A stretch of DNA of 64,000 nt from Frondihabitans australicus (GTDB lineage Bacteria; Actinomycetota; Actinomycetes; Actinomycetales; Microbacteriaceae): assembly GCF_003634555.1 (NCBI RefSeq), contig NZ_RBKS01000001.1, positions 1,178,001-1,242,000 on the forward strand, given 5' to 3'. The position numbers and the translations under genes are program-made. Positions 16,999-24,478 of the stretch are shown piece by piece (position 1 is the stretch's first letter; each line of letters starts with the position of its first letter). The notes beneath the pieces were generated by a model. That model saw only the letters and a program-made list of their open reading frames with translations. It did no database searches and was not told where the DNA came from.

Positions 16999-17034
16999 GC
17001 GACTAGATTAATTGACTAAATGTAGTTGCACAAG
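16998..17034. promoter_or_regulatory. divergent promoter and likely TetR operator
   Basis: AT-rich island between the MFS gene and its TetR-family neighbour. An inverted repeat TGCGACTA (16998-17005) / TAGTTGCA (17023-17030), 7 of 8 paired across 17 bases, overlaps the MFS -10 (TAATCT, complement of 17005-17010) and its start codon. The MFS -35 is TTGTGC (complement of 17029-17034). For the regulator, TTGACT at 17012-17017 is a possible -35. Confidence 0.6.
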
Positions 17035-17059
17035 AGAGTGCTGCCGAAAGCGAGCCGGA

Positions 17060-17674
17060 ATGCCCAGAACGAGCGAGCGCGGCGGGCCCCGGACCCGCGC
17101 GCGGATCCTCGAGGTCGCCAACCGCCTGTTCATGGAGAACGGCTACGACGCGGTCACGGTCGCGCAGGTGGCCCGCGAGGCCGGCGTGTCGAGCGTCACC
17201 GTGTTCAACCACTTCCCGCGCAAGGAAGACCTCTTCCTCGACCGCGCGGGCGACGTGCTCGACCTCCTCCACCGGGCCGTGGCCGATCGTGAGCCTGGTT
17301 CGGCGGTCGTCGACTCGCTCGAAGCGGCGGCGCTCGCGCTCATCGACGACGGGAACGCCCTCACCGGCTACCAGGAGCGGTCACTCGGCTTCCTGAGGAC
17401 GGTGGCGGCTTCCGCCGCACTCCAGGCCCGAGCCCGAGCCATCCGCGGCGAGCTCGAGGTCGCGCTCCGCGACGAGCTCGTGGCCGACCCGGCATTCGAC
17501 GGCGACGCCCGTCTCGTGGCCGCCCTGGTGGTGGCGGGGTACGCGACGCTCTTCGTCGAGAACGCGTCGCGCCTCCTCGACGGAGAGCCGTCGTCGGATG
17601 TGGCGGCCGACCACCGGCTCCGGCTCTCGCGGCTCTTCGACGCACTCCGTCACGGACTCGCCGACGGGGCATGA
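17060..17674 (+). CDS. TetR-family transcriptional regulator
   Basis: A 204-residue DNA-binding protein. The N-terminal HTH is standard: [40 protein letters not shown], then [11 protein letters not shown]. The C-terminal ligand and dimerisation domain (about 65-204) is helical and variable. The ATG at 17060 is chosen over an in-frame start at 17012, because the latter would add a Cys-rich stretch unlike the family. Divergent placement beside the MFS pump suggests local repression relieved by a substrate of the pump. Its stop overlaps the ATG of map. Confidence 0.9.
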   Translation: MPRTSERGGPRTRARILEVANRLFMENGYDAVTVAQVAREAGVSSVTVFNHFPRKEDLFLDRAGDVLDLLHRAVADREPGSAVVDSLEAAALALIDDGNALTGYQERSLGFLRTVAASAALQARARAIRGELEVALRDELVADPAFDGDARLVAALVVAGYATLFVENASRLLDGEPSSDVAADHRLRLSRLFDALRHGLADGA

Positions 17675-18555
17675 CGACTAAGCTCGAGAACATGCCCCGC
17701 GACTCCCACGGTCATCTGACCCCGGGCCGGATCTCGCCGCAGCGACCGGTCCCCGCGTCGATCGCCCGTCCCGAGTACGTGGGCAAGGCGGCACCCACGC
17801 CGTACTCGCAGGGCGACGTGTACGACGAGGCCGAGATCGCCCTCATCGCCGAGTCGGGCCGCATCGCCGCCGACGCCATCAGCGCGGTCGGCGAGGCCAT
17901 CCGCCCGGGCGTCACCACCGACGAGCTCGACCGCATCGGCCACGAGTACCTCGTCGAGCACGGCGCCTACCCGTCGACGCTCGGCTACCGCGGGTTCCCG
18001 AAGTCGACCTGCACCTCGGTCAACGAGGTCATCTGCCACGGCATCCCCGACGACACCGTGCTCGTCGACGGCGACATCGTCAACGTCGACATCACCGCCT
18101 ACAAGAACGGCATGCACGGCGACACCAACCGCACCTTCGTGGTGGGCGAGGCCTCGCAGGAGGCACGCGACCTCGTCGAGCGCACCCGACTCGCCCTCGA
18201 GCGCGGCATCAAGGCCGTCGCCCCGGGTCGACAGGTCAACGTCATCGGCCGCGCGATCGAGATGTACGCGAACCGATTCGGCTACGGAGTCGTCCGCGAC
18301 TACACCGGGCACGGCGTGGGGCGCGTCTTCCACTCCGGGCTGATCATCCCGCACTACGACGCCCCGCAGTACGACGACGTCATGGAGGTCGGCATGGTCT
18401 TCACGATCGAGCCGATGCTCACCCTCGGCGGCACCGAGTCCGACGTCTGGGCCGACGACTGGACCGTCACGACACGCGACCGGTCGCTCACGGCCCAGTT
18501 CGAGCACACCCTCGTCGTGACCGAGCGCGGCGCGCAGGTCCTCACGAGCTACTAG
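17671..18555 (+). CDS. map: type I methionine aminopeptidase
   Basis: Removes N-terminal methionine from nascent proteins; cytosolic dinuclear metalloenzyme. All metal ligands are visible: Asp140 (VNVDIT), Asp151 (HGDTNRTF), His214 ([10 protein letters not shown]), Glu247 (TIEPML) and Glu278 (FEHTLVV), with His123 in ICHGIP. The roughly 45-residue N-terminal extension with [17 protein letters not shown] is typical of the actinobacterial MapB form. The ATG overlaps the TetR stop; the Met at residue 8 (17692) is an alternative start. It is followed by ppgK after 33 bases. Confidence 0.96.
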   Translation: MTTKLENMPRDSHGHLTPGRISPQRPVPASIARPEYVGKAAPTPYSQGDVYDEAEIALIAESGRIAADAISAVGEAIRPGVTTDELDRIGHEYLVEHGAYPSTLGYRGFPKSTCTSVNEVICHGIPDDTVLVDGDIVNVDITAYKNGMHGDTNRTFVVGEASQEARDLVERTRLALERGIKAVAPGRQVNVIGRAIEMYANRFGYGVVRDYTGHGVGRVFHSGLIIPHYDAPQYDDVMEVGMVFTIEPMLTLGGTESDVWADDWTVTTRDRSLTAQFEHTLVVTERGAQVLTSY

Positions 18556-18588
18556 ACCCCTCAACCCCCTTCGAGAGAGAGCATCACC

Positions 18589-19350
18589 ATGGCAACGCAC
18601 GCAGTCGGCATCGACATCGGCGGGACCGGAATCAAGGGCGCCGTCGTCGACGTCGAGTCGGGCGAGCTCATCACCGAGCGCGTCAAGCAGCCGACGCCGA
18701 AGGGCGGCGAGCCCGAGGCCATCGCCGAGGTCACGAAGCAGGTCGTCGAAGAGCTGGGGGAGCAGGCGAAGGGCCTGCCCGTCGGCATCGACTTCCCCGC
18801 CGCGATCATGGACGGCAAGACCCTGTCGGCCGCGAACGTGTCGAAGAAGTGGATCGGCTTCGAGGCCGAGAAGCTGTTCGAGAAGACGCTCGGCACGTCG
18901 ATCCACTTTGTCAACGACGCCGACGCCGCCGGTTACGCCGAGGCACGCTACGGCGCGGCCAAGGGCGTGCACGGGCTGGTCATCATGACCACGCTCGGCA
19001 CCGGCATCGGCACCGCGCTCATCAACGACGGGGTGCTGATCGTCAACGCCGAGCTCGGTCACCTCGAGATCGACGGCAAGGACTACGAGTCGAAGGCGTC
19101 GTTCGCCGCCAAGGAGCGCGACGAGCTCTCCTGGAAGCACTGGGCGAAGCGCCTGCAGAAGTACTACTCGCACCTCGAGGCGCTGCTCTACCCGCGGCTG
19201 ATCATCGTCGGCGGCGGCGTCTCGAAGCAGTACGAGGAGTTCCTGCCGCTCCTCGACCTCCGCGCCGAGATCGTGCCCGCGAAGCTCCGCAACAACGCCG
19301 GCATCCTCGGTGCCGCGGCCCTGGCTTCGGAGTCCCACCCCGACTTCTAG
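18589..19350 (+). CDS. ppgK: polyphosphate glucokinase
   Basis: Phosphorylates glucose to glucose-6-phosphate with inorganic polyphosphate (or ATP); a cytosolic actinobacterial ROK-type kinase of 253 residues. Seen: phosphate-binding GIDIGGTGIKGAVV, catalytic FVNDADAAGYAEARYG, second phosphate loop TTLGTGIGTAL, GHLEIDGKDYE, and adenosine-site IVGGGVSKQYEEF. Length and order match PpgK closely. The start has a GAGAGAG ribosome-binding site. It lies in the same direction as map and may be co-transcribed. A separate promoter starts the next gene. Confidence 0.96.
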   Translation: MATHAVGIDIGGTGIKGAVVDVESGELITERVKQPTPKGGEPEAIAEVTKQVVEELGEQAKGLPVGIDFPAAIMDGKTLSAANVSKKWIGFEAEKLFEKTLGTSIHFVNDADAAGYAEARYGAAKGVHGLVIMTTLGTGIGTALINDGVLIVNAELGHLEIDGKDYESKASFAAKERDELSWKHWAKRLQKYYSHLEALLYPRLIIVGGGVSKQYEEFLPLLDLRAEIVPAKLRNNAGILGAAALASESHPDF

Positions 19351-19364
19351 CCCCGGCCGACATC

Positions 19365-19373
19365 TGGTATACT
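19365..19373 (+). promoter_or_regulatory. extended -10 promoter of the secreted-protein gene
   Basis: TGGTATACT: a TGN extension with a near-consensus -10 (TATACT, 19368-19373) in an AT-rich patch just after the ppgK stop, 51 bases before the GTG of the next gene. No clear -35 is visible at 17 bases, as expected for an extended -10 promoter. Confidence 0.6.
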
Positions 19374-19423
19374 GAATATTCTTAGTCAGTTGCCGGGTTC
19401 CGGCTTGGTCGAGAGGTCGTGCC

Positions 19424-20314
19424 GTGAGCCGATTCGTCGTCATCGTCGCCGTGGCGGTCCTGACGCTCGCCTCACTCGTGGGTTCTGCGACAACCGCCGT
19501 GGCGGCATCGAGCGAGAAGGCCTCCACGGGTCTCGTCCAGGGCGCGTTCATCGGCAAGTACGTCTACACGGGCGTGCCGACCACGTGGTTCTCCTACGGC
19601 CCCAATCCGACCGCCACGGCCATGGCCATCCTGGCGAGCTCGCAGAGCGGTCCGCCGACTCGGCCTGTCGCCGAGTTCACGTTTCCCGCTCCGGGTACGA
19701 GCGGCCCCATCAGACCGGTGTCTCGGCCCGATCTCTGCCTGACGTCGTCGTACGATACAGGGTCGACAGCGGGCAAGCTGACCCCATGCGGCACCGCCAC
19801 CGGCAACGCGCACCAGACCTTCCAGATCATGCCGACGGGCTACATCCGCGTCGAGGGCACGGGCTCCATGGTGCTCGACTACATGCTCAACTTCGTCTCC
19901 ACCGGCGGGCCGAACCAGAACGCCGTCACGATCGACTCGTCGAAGCTAACGCCGGTCCCGTCGCCACCCGCTGCACTGACCGCCCAGGTCATGTCGATCG
20001 ACGGCGAGTCGATGGCCGCGATGGTCGGCGGCACCGGCGAGCCGGGCGCAACCATCACGATCACCGGCCCCGGCGATCCGATCACCACGACGGTGGCCGA
20101 CGACGGGTCGTGGTCGGCGAACGTGCCCGGCCTGACCGACGGCGAGAACGACCTCATGGCCACGCAGACGATGGGCGACGACACCCAGACGGCACCCCTC
20201 ACGGTGATGATCGCGCCCGTCCCCGTCGTCCATCCGGCAGTCGCGACGACGGCGCTCCTCTCGCTCGCCGCTCTCACGCTCGCAGTCGTCGTCCGCCGGC
20301 GTCGCGTGACGTGA
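19424..20314 (+). CDS. secreted, C-terminally anchored protein with Ig-like domain
   Basis: A 296-residue exported protein: signal peptide (about 1-28, ending TAVAAS), an N-terminal domain of unknown type (about 30-180, one possible disulfide Cys-Cys in DLCLTS...LTPCGTAT), a bacterial Ig-like domain (about 195-265, GTGEPGATITITGPGD and DDGSWSANVPGLTDG), then a C-terminal hydrophobic helix and RRRR. That tail resembles a sortase signal but there is no LPxTG. It is probably held in the membrane facing outward. The GTG start is set by the signal peptide. Function unknown. Confidence 0.8.
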   Translation: MSRFVVIVAVAVLTLASLVGSATTAVAASSEKASTGLVQGAFIGKYVYTGVPTTWFSYGPNPTATAMAILASSQSGPPTRPVAEFTFPAPGTSGPIRPVSRPDLCLTSSYDTGSTAGKLTPCGTATGNAHQTFQIMPTGYIRVEGTGSMVLDYMLNFVSTGGPNQNAVTIDSSKLTPVPSPPAALTAQVMSIDGESMAAMVGGTGEPGATITITGPGDPITTTVADDGSWSANVPGLTDGENDLMATQTMGDDTQTAPLTVMIAPVPVVHPAVATTALLSLAALTLAVVVRRRRVT

Positions 20315-20377
20315 CGGCCCCGCGCCGAGTCAGGTGCACGGCGGTCGGGGCTGCCATCGCGCGACTAGGGTCGAAGC

Positions 20378-20560
20378 ATGGCTGACGACGACGACCAGTT
20401 CTGGTTCAACACGAAGACCCACCAGGTCGAGCAGGGCAAGCTCTCGCCCGCCGTCGACCGCGCCGGTCCCTACGCCACGCGCCAGGAGGCCGAGCACGCG
20501 CTCGAGCAGATCAAGGCGAACAGCGAGAAGTGGGCGGCCGAGGAAGCCGCCAACGACTGA
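20378..20560 (+). CDS. small SPOR-like protein
   Basis: A 60-residue protein widely conserved in actinobacteria and often labelled SPOR-domain protein: FWFNTKTHQVEQGKLS, GPYATRQEAEHALEQI. No signal or membrane segment is present. The GPYxTRxEAExAL motif resembles the half-repeat of peptidoglycan-binding SPOR domains, but binding is not established. TAGGGT (20366-20371) lies six bases before the ATG without a Shine-Dalgarno sequence, suggesting a leaderless mRNA. Confidence 0.82.
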   Translation: MADDDDQFWFNTKTHQVEQGKLSPAVDRAGPYATRQEAEHALEQIKANSEKWAAEEAAND

Positions 20561-20618
20561 CCGCACCGGCCGACAGCACCGACCCCGGCAGGGGCCTCGT
20601 CGAAGGGGGAACGACGAC

Positions 20619-21260
20619 ATGCACACGCACGAAAAGCACCGGCACACCCTGGGCGCAGGAGCAGCCGCACTGCTCCTCGCCACCACTCTCGCCGGCTGCA
20701 CCGCCGGCGCCACCACAGCCCAGCCCACGACCACCGTCACAGTGACGCAGACGCCCAGCCCGTCGGCGACGCTCGATGTGCAGTCGGCCCTGGAGTCGGC
20801 TCCTGTGCCCGCGCTCTGCCAGCACCCCGCCGGCACTCTGCAGGGCGGAACACTGCCCGGCCAGGCCGAGTCGACGGGCTACGTGAAGCTGTCGTCGATC
20901 GCCGACACGGGTGAGGGGCCGTACTTCGCCGAGGGCTCGATCACGGGCGTCGACGGCGAGGCCGTGGCCGCGTCGATCACGTGCAACGCGGGGGGAGTCC
21001 CGTGGCCCGACGTCATCGTGCTGTACGCCGTCGACGATGGCTCGTTGAAGCTCGAGGGCAGCTACTCGCTCGGAACGCCGACGAAGGCCGAGTCGGCGGT
21101 CACTCAGAGCGTCTCGGTGACCGGAGGCTCAGCCGTCGTCTCGTGGACGGGGCCGGGCGCGAACCAGCCGGCCGCAGACGGGAGCCTCCTGCAGAAGGCG
21201 AGCTTCACCGTCGCCGACGGCAGGGTCGTGATGTCGGGCTACACCTCGTCGACGAGCTAG
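20619..21260 (+). CDS. lipoprotein of unknown function
   Basis: A 213-residue lipoprotein: basic start MHTHEKHRHT, hydrophobic core, and lipobox TLAGC (Cys near residue 27), followed by a Thr/Pro-rich linker (about 28-50). The mature domain (about 60-213) has two cysteines (ALCQHPAG and ITCNAGG) that may pair. It resembles small actinobacterial lipoproteins of unknown function. The start ATG at 20619 fits the lipoprotein signal and has AGGGGG upstream; a reading to 20334 adds nothing typical. It converges on nadE with a shared hairpin. Confidence 0.8.
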   Translation: MHTHEKHRHTLGAGAAALLLATTLAGCTAGATTAQPTTTVTVTQTPSPSATLDVQSALESAPVPALCQHPAGTLQGGTLPGQAESTGYVKLSSIADTGEGPYFAEGSITGVDGEAVAASITCNAGGVPWPDVIVLYAVDDGSLKLEGSYSLGTPTKAESAVTQSVSVTGGSAVVSWTGPGANQPAADGSLLQKASFTVADGRVVMSGYTSSTS

Positions 21261-21289
21261 AGCCCGGACGGCCGAGCTGTGCCCGTCTG

Positions 21290-21311
21290 CTACAGGCCTG
21301 ACGGCCTGTAG
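21290..21311. terminator. hairpin between converging lipoprotein and nadE genes
   Basis: A perfect 9-base stem CTACAGGCC / GGCCTGTAG with a 4-base loop; the left arm contains the nadE stop codon. It lies 30 bases past the lipoprotein stop and probably slows or ends transcription from both sides. There is no long T-run. Confidence 0.5.
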
Positions 21312-23038
21312 GTGATCGGCAGGCGCCGATCCCGCCCGAACGCCATCCCCGAGATCTTCGGCCCGATCGCGCCCTGGCGCCGCTTCCACTCCGAGCGGTC
21401 GACGAGCCGCGTCACCTCGGCTACGACGGCCGCGTCGTAGCCGAGGGCCACGACGTCGGCGGCCCCGAGGGCTCGCGTGATGTACGCGTCGAGGATCCCG
21501 TCGAGCACGTCGTACGGCGGCAGCGTGTCCTGGTCGACCTGACCGGGCCGCAGTTCGGCCGAGGGCGGCTTCGTGATCGAGTTCGACGGGATCGGCTCGA
21601 CGAGCCCCTGTGCGAGAGCGAACGCGTTGCGCCAGCGAGCGAGCTCCCACACCATCGTCTTCGGAACGTCCTTGATCGGCGCGAACCCACCGACCGAGTC
21701 TCCGTAGATCGTCGAGTACCCGACGGAGAGCTCGGTCTTGTTGCCTGTGGTGAGCACCAGGTGCCCGTCGAGGTTCGACAGCCCCATGAGAATCAGCGCT
21801 CGCGCCCTGGCCTGCACGTTCTCGGCCGCCAGGCCGGTGAGCTTCAGCTGCGACTCGAACGGCGCCACGAGGTCGGCGATCGGCTCGACCGAGTAGTTCA
21901 CGCCGATCCGCTCGGCGACGTCGTCGGCGTCCGACCGCGAATGGTCGGACGACCACTGCGATGGCATCGACACGCCGTAGACGCGCGAGGCGCCGAGCGC
22001 GTCGGCCGCGATCGCCGCGCACACGGCCGAGTCGATCCCGCCCGAGAGCCCGAGGATCACCGACCGGAAACCGTTCTTGCCCACGTAGTCGCGCAGCCCC
22101 GTGACGAGCCCGTTCCACAGCTGCTCGAGGTCGTCGGGCAGCTCGGCGATGTCGGCGGCAGGAGCAGGCGACCGCGCATCGTCACCCGAGTACGCCGGCC
22201 CCGCGACGTCCACCCGGCGAATCCCTGCCGGAAGCGTGCGATTCGCGCTCGCGTCCGCCTCGACCTCCGCGACGAGGAGATGCTCCTCCCACTGCGGTGC
22301 CCGGGCCAGGATCGCGCCCGACCCGTCCACGACGACGCTGTCGCCGTCGAAGAGCAGGTCGTCCTGACCGCCCACGATGTTGACGTAGGCGACGAGCGTG
22401 TCGTTCTCCGTGGCCCTGCGAGTGACGAGGGGCAGCCGCACTTCGTCCTTGTCGGCGATCCATGGGCTGGCGTTGATGACGAGCAGGAGCCCGGCACCGG
22501 CGTCCATCACGCGCCCCACCGGCCCGCCGTCGCGCCAGAGGTCCTCGCAGATGATGAGCGCGACGTCGACGCCGCGGATCCGGACGACCAGCAGCTCGTC
22601 GCCGGGGATGAACACGCGGTACTCGTCGAAGACCGAGTAGTTGGGCAGGTGGTACTTCGCCGTGGTGGTGACGATGCGGCCGTCGAGCAGCACGCTGGCG
22701 CAGTTCTTGGCGATCGCGGTGGGCGCGTTCGAGGTGTCGAGCAACCTCGGCTCGAACGGCCCGTCGGGGTGGCCCACGACGACGGGCAGGTCGCCCAGAC
22801 CCTCTGCCGCGAGAGTCTCGGCGAGCTCCTGCACCGCCTGCTTCGACGCCGACAGGAACGACGGCCGCGACGCGAGGTCCTCGATCGGATAGCCGGTGAT
22901 GCTCATCTCGCCGGTCGCGACGAGGTCGGCACCGGCGGCTCTCGCACGGCGCGCGGCCTCGACGATCTGCCTCGAGTTGCCCTCGAGATCGCCGACGGTG
23001 GGATTGGTCTGCGCGAGCGCCAAGCGGAGTCGGGGCAT
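21290..23038 (-). CDS. nadE: glutamine-dependent NAD+ synthase
   Basis: Makes NAD+ from nicotinate adenine dinucleotide using ammonia channelled from glutamine. 582 residues. The N-terminal nitrilase-type glutaminase domain (about 1-280) has the Glu44 (TGEMSITGYP), Lys128 (TAKYHLPNY) and Cys164 (IICEDLWRDG) triad. The C-terminal synthetase (about 300-582) has the PP-loop LGLSGGIDSAV, TGNKTELSVGYSTIYGD and SAELRPGQVDQD. TAGGCT (complement of 23046-23051) sits seven bases before the ATG, so the mRNA is probably leaderless. Divergent from glnA2, a related nitrogen gene. Confidence 0.96.
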   Translation of the reverse strand: MPRLRLALAQTNPTVGDLEGNSRQIVEAARRARAAGADLVATGEMSITGYPIEDLASRPSFLSASKQAVQELAETLAAEGLGDLPVVVGHPDGPFEPRLLDTSNAPTAIAKNCASVLLDGRIVTTTAKYHLPNYSVFDEYRVFIPGDELLVVRIRGVDVALIICEDLWRDGGPVGRVMDAGAGLLLVINASPWIADKDEVRLPLVTRRATENDTLVAYVNIVGGQDDLLFDGDSVVVDGSGAILARAPQWEEHLLVAEVEADASANRTLPAGIRRVDVAGPAYSGDDARSPAPAADIAELPDDLEQLWNGLVTGLRDYVGKNGFRSVILGLSGGIDSAVCAAIAADALGASRVYGVSMPSQWSSDHSRSDADDVAERIGVNYSVEPIADLVAPFESQLKLTGLAAENVQARARALILMGLSNLDGHLVLTTGNKTELSVGYSTIYGDSVGGFAPIKDVPKTMVWELARWRNAFALAQGLVEPIPSNSITKPPSAELRPGQVDQDTLPPYDVLDGILDAYITRALGAADVVALGYDAAVVAEVTRLVDRSEWKRRQGAIGPKISGMAFGRDRRLPITYRPSGL

Positions 23039-23098
23039 AGCCACTAGCCTACTGAGTGACCCCTCCGGCAGGGCGTCGAGCACAGCGAAAGGGCCTGA

Positions 23099-24439
23099 AT
23101 GGACAAGCAGACGGACTTCGTTCTCCGCACCATCGAAGAGCGGGGCATCAAGTTCATCCGACTGTGGTTCACCGACGTGATCGGCACGCTCAAATCGGTG
23201 GCCATCGCGCCCGCCGAGGTCGAGGGGGCCTTCGCCGAGGGCGTCGGCATCGACGGATCGGCGATCGAGGGCCTCACCCGGTCGTTCGAGGCGGACGTGC
23301 TGGTGCACCCCGACCCGACCACGTTTCAGATCCTGCCCTGGCGCTCGACCGACGACCCGACCGCGCGCATGTTCTGCGACATCGCGACGCCCGACGGCGT
23401 GCCCGGCGTCTCCGACCCGCGCAACGTGCTCAAGCGCACTCTCGCCCGCGCAGGCGATCGCGGCTTCACGTTCTACACGCACCCCGAGGTCGAGTTCTAC
23501 CTGCTGAAGTCGTCGAAGATCGGCAAGGACGGCCAGCCCGAGCCCGTCGACCAGGCCGGCTACTTCGACAACGTGCCCGGCGGCACGGCCCACGACTTCC
23601 GCCGCCGCTCGGTGCGCATGCTCGAAGACCTGGGCATCTCGGTCGAGTTCAGCCACCACGAGGCGGGCCCCGGCCAGAACGAGATCGATCTCCGCTACGC
23701 CGACGCGCTGACGATGGCCGACAACATCATGACCTTCCGGACCGTCGTCAAAGAGGTCGCGATCGAGCAGGGCGTCTACGCCACCTTCATGCCGAAGCCG
23801 CTGCAGGGTCACCCGGGCTCGGGCATGCACACGCACCTGTCGCTCTTCGAGGGCGACTCGAACGCCTTCTTCGAGGCCGGAGCCGAGTACCAGCTCTCGA
23901 AGATCGGCCGCCAGTTCATCGCGGGTCTGCTCCGCCACGCTCCCGAGATCACCGCCGTGACGAACCAGTTCGTCAACAGCTACAAGCGCCTCTGGGGCGG
24001 CGACGAGGCGCCCAGCTTCGTCACCTGGGGCCACAACAACCGGTCGGCGCTCGTCCGCGTGCCGCTCTACAAGCCCAACAAGGGCCAGTCGAGCCGCGTC
24101 GAGTATCGCGCGATCGACTCCGCGGCGAACCCGTACCTCGCCTTCTCGCTGCTCCTCGCGGCCGGCCTCAAGGGCATCGAGGAGGGCTATGAGCTCCCGG
24201 CCGAGGCCGAGGACAACGTGTGGAGCCTCTCCGACGCCGAGCGCCGCGCCCTGGGCTACAACCAGCTGCCGGCGAGCCTCGACCACGCGCTGTCCCTCAT
24301 GGAGGAGAGCGAGCTGGTCGCCGAGACGCTGGGCGAGCACGTCTTCAACTACGTGCTGAAGAACAAGCGGCAGGAATGGAAGGAGTACCGCGCGCAGGTC
24401 ACTCCGTTCGAGCTCCGGTCGAACCTCGAGATGCTCTAG
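23099..24439 (+). CDS. glnA2: type I glutamine synthetase, GlnA2-like
   Basis: A 446-residue GSI-alpha type enzyme, forming glutamine (or a gamma-glutamyl amide) from glutamate, ATP and an amine. Seen: metal-binding HPEVEFYLL, FSHHEAGPGQNEIDLRY, ATP-site FMPKPLQGHPGSGMHTH, NSYKRLWGG and RVEYRAIDSAANPYLAF. The NLYDLP adenylylation loop is replaced by LGYNQLP, consistent with a form not controlled by GlnE. In actinobacteria glnA2 sits beside glnE, as here. Some GSI-alpha paralogues use polyamines; sequence alone does not decide. Confidence 0.93.
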   Translation: MDKQTDFVLRTIEERGIKFIRLWFTDVIGTLKSVAIAPAEVEGAFAEGVGIDGSAIEGLTRSFEADVLVHPDPTTFQILPWRSTDDPTARMFCDIATPDGVPGVSDPRNVLKRTLARAGDRGFTFYTHPEVEFYLLKSSKIGKDGQPEPVDQAGYFDNVPGGTAHDFRRRSVRMLEDLGISVEFSHHEAGPGQNEIDLRYADALTMADNIMTFRTVVKEVAIEQGVYATFMPKPLQGHPGSGMHTHLSLFEGDSNAFFEAGAEYQLSKIGRQFIAGLLRHAPEITAVTNQFVNSYKRLWGGDEAPSFVTWGHNNRSALVRVPLYKPNKGQSSRVEYRAIDSAANPYLAFSLLLAAGLKGIEEGYELPAEAEDNVWSLSDAERRALGYNQLPASLDHALSLMEESELVAETLGEHVFNYVLKNKRQEWKEYRAQVTPFELRSNLEML

Positions 24440-24478
24440 CCGGTCGAACCTCCCGATCCTGCCCTCCGCCTGCACCCC

